A DNA stretch of 20,346 nucleotides from a virus, in the IMG/VR virus record IMGVR_UViG_3300025138_000502, positions 1 through 20,346 of that record, one strand, 5' to 3'. The position numbers and the translations under genes were made by a program. Below, in pieces: positions 20,026 to 20,346 of the stretch (position 1 is the first letter of the stretch; every line of letters starts with the position of its first letter). The notes beneath the pieces were generated by a model that saw only the letters and a list, made by a program, of their open reading frames with translations, did no database searches and was not told the DNA's origin.

Positions 20026-20346
20026 ATGGCTCTAAATAAAAGATTAATAAGCACGGGATCACCGATTTGCACAACTGAGGTTACTGATATATTTGGCGAT
20101 TCAAGTGGTTTAGCTTTATATTCTTTTGACTATGATGCTTCTGGTGCAAGTGGATACTATAGTGGCACAGCTAATAATATAGCCTTCGGAGTTCAAGGAA
20201 AAACAAATACAGGGGCAAGGTTTAATGGTGATAATAGCCGCATAACTTTGCCAGCTATTTCTGCAATACCTACTAATTCATCTCCTAATAAATCTTATAG
20301 TGTTAGTTTTTGGATTAATAGCACCACAGCTAGATTAAATGGAACA
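20026..20346 (+). CDS. LamG-like virion protein, 3'-partial (first 107 aa)
   Basis: The frame opens at ATG 20026 (TAAAAATGG context) and is still open at the window's end. The visible 107 aa begin MALNKRLISTGSPICTTEVT and contain ARFNGDNSRITLPAISAIPT followed by YSVSFWIN, the F-N-G-x-x-S-x-I-x-L-P then S-V-S-F-W pattern of LamG/concanavalin-like lectin domains. It is probably a carbohydrate-binding fibre or spike; the remainder is outside the window. Confidence 0.8.
   Translation, partial: MALNKRLISTGSPICTTEVTDIFGDSSGLALYSFDYDASGASGYYSGTANNIAFGVQGKTNTGARFNGDNSRITLPAISAIPTNSSPNKSYSVSFWINSTTARLNGT

Noticed and set aside
8984-20026. Rho-independent terminators between structural genes
   Set aside because: Junctions are overlaps or short A-rich gaps; I saw no GC-rich hairpin followed by a T-run.

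Overview
This window is a piece of a tailed double-stranded DNA phage genome (Caudoviricetes), most likely marine. The evidence is tightly packed and overlapping small genes, a long run of modular tail-fibre and virion structural genes, a tail-fibre-assembly-like gene, and phage-encoded GroEL and GroES. The host is not certain. Almost no gene has a Shine-Dalgarno sequence; starts are preceded by A-rich leaders such as TAAAAAATGG or AATAAATAATATG. That habit, with the low GC, fits a Bacteroidota (flavobacterium-like) host, but this is inference. TAA, TAG and TGA all act as stops, so the code is standard. No terminase, portal, capsid, polymerase, integrase, tRNA or CRISPR array is present.

Layout. 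(1) Positions 1-3132, minus strand: about fifteen very small, extremely AT-rich genes (36-104 aa), several too short for ordinary gene calling. Three copies of one 40-bp promoter-like motif (1082-1121, 2856-2895, 3174-3213) head what look like three transcription units. (2) Positions 3214-3693: an AT-rich divergent intergenic region holding a pair of 44-45 bp degenerate direct repeats that flank an inverted repeat and a palindrome; it is a candidate replication origin or control region. (3) Positions 3694-6675, plus strand: small membrane or secreted proteins, an EF-hand-like protein, a Met/Gly/Thr-rich protein, and five highly basic Lys/Arg-rich proteins. (4) Positions 6704-8984: groEL, then groES (reverse of the usual bacterial order), then a winged-helix-like protein, all overlapping by 1-4 nt. 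(5) Positions 8988-20346: virion and tail-fibre genes built from repeated modules (DKLxGTD N-terminal module, LYKGT repeats, WxGTxAQY/DxNTLYxxT module, LPAG/NGSEKI/LVYxDATxGW module, glycine-rich adhesin domains, a cupredoxin-like domain, a LamG-like domain), with a tail-fibre-assembly-like gene near the right edge.

Working view (inference): the minus-strand block is the early or host-takeover region with its own promoter class; the plus-strand block is a late region making basic virion or DNA-associated proteins, a private chaperonin pair for folding phage proteins, and a set of receptor-binding fibres. Base composition changes sharply at the strand switch: the minus block, especially 1950-3400, is far more AT-rich than the plus block.
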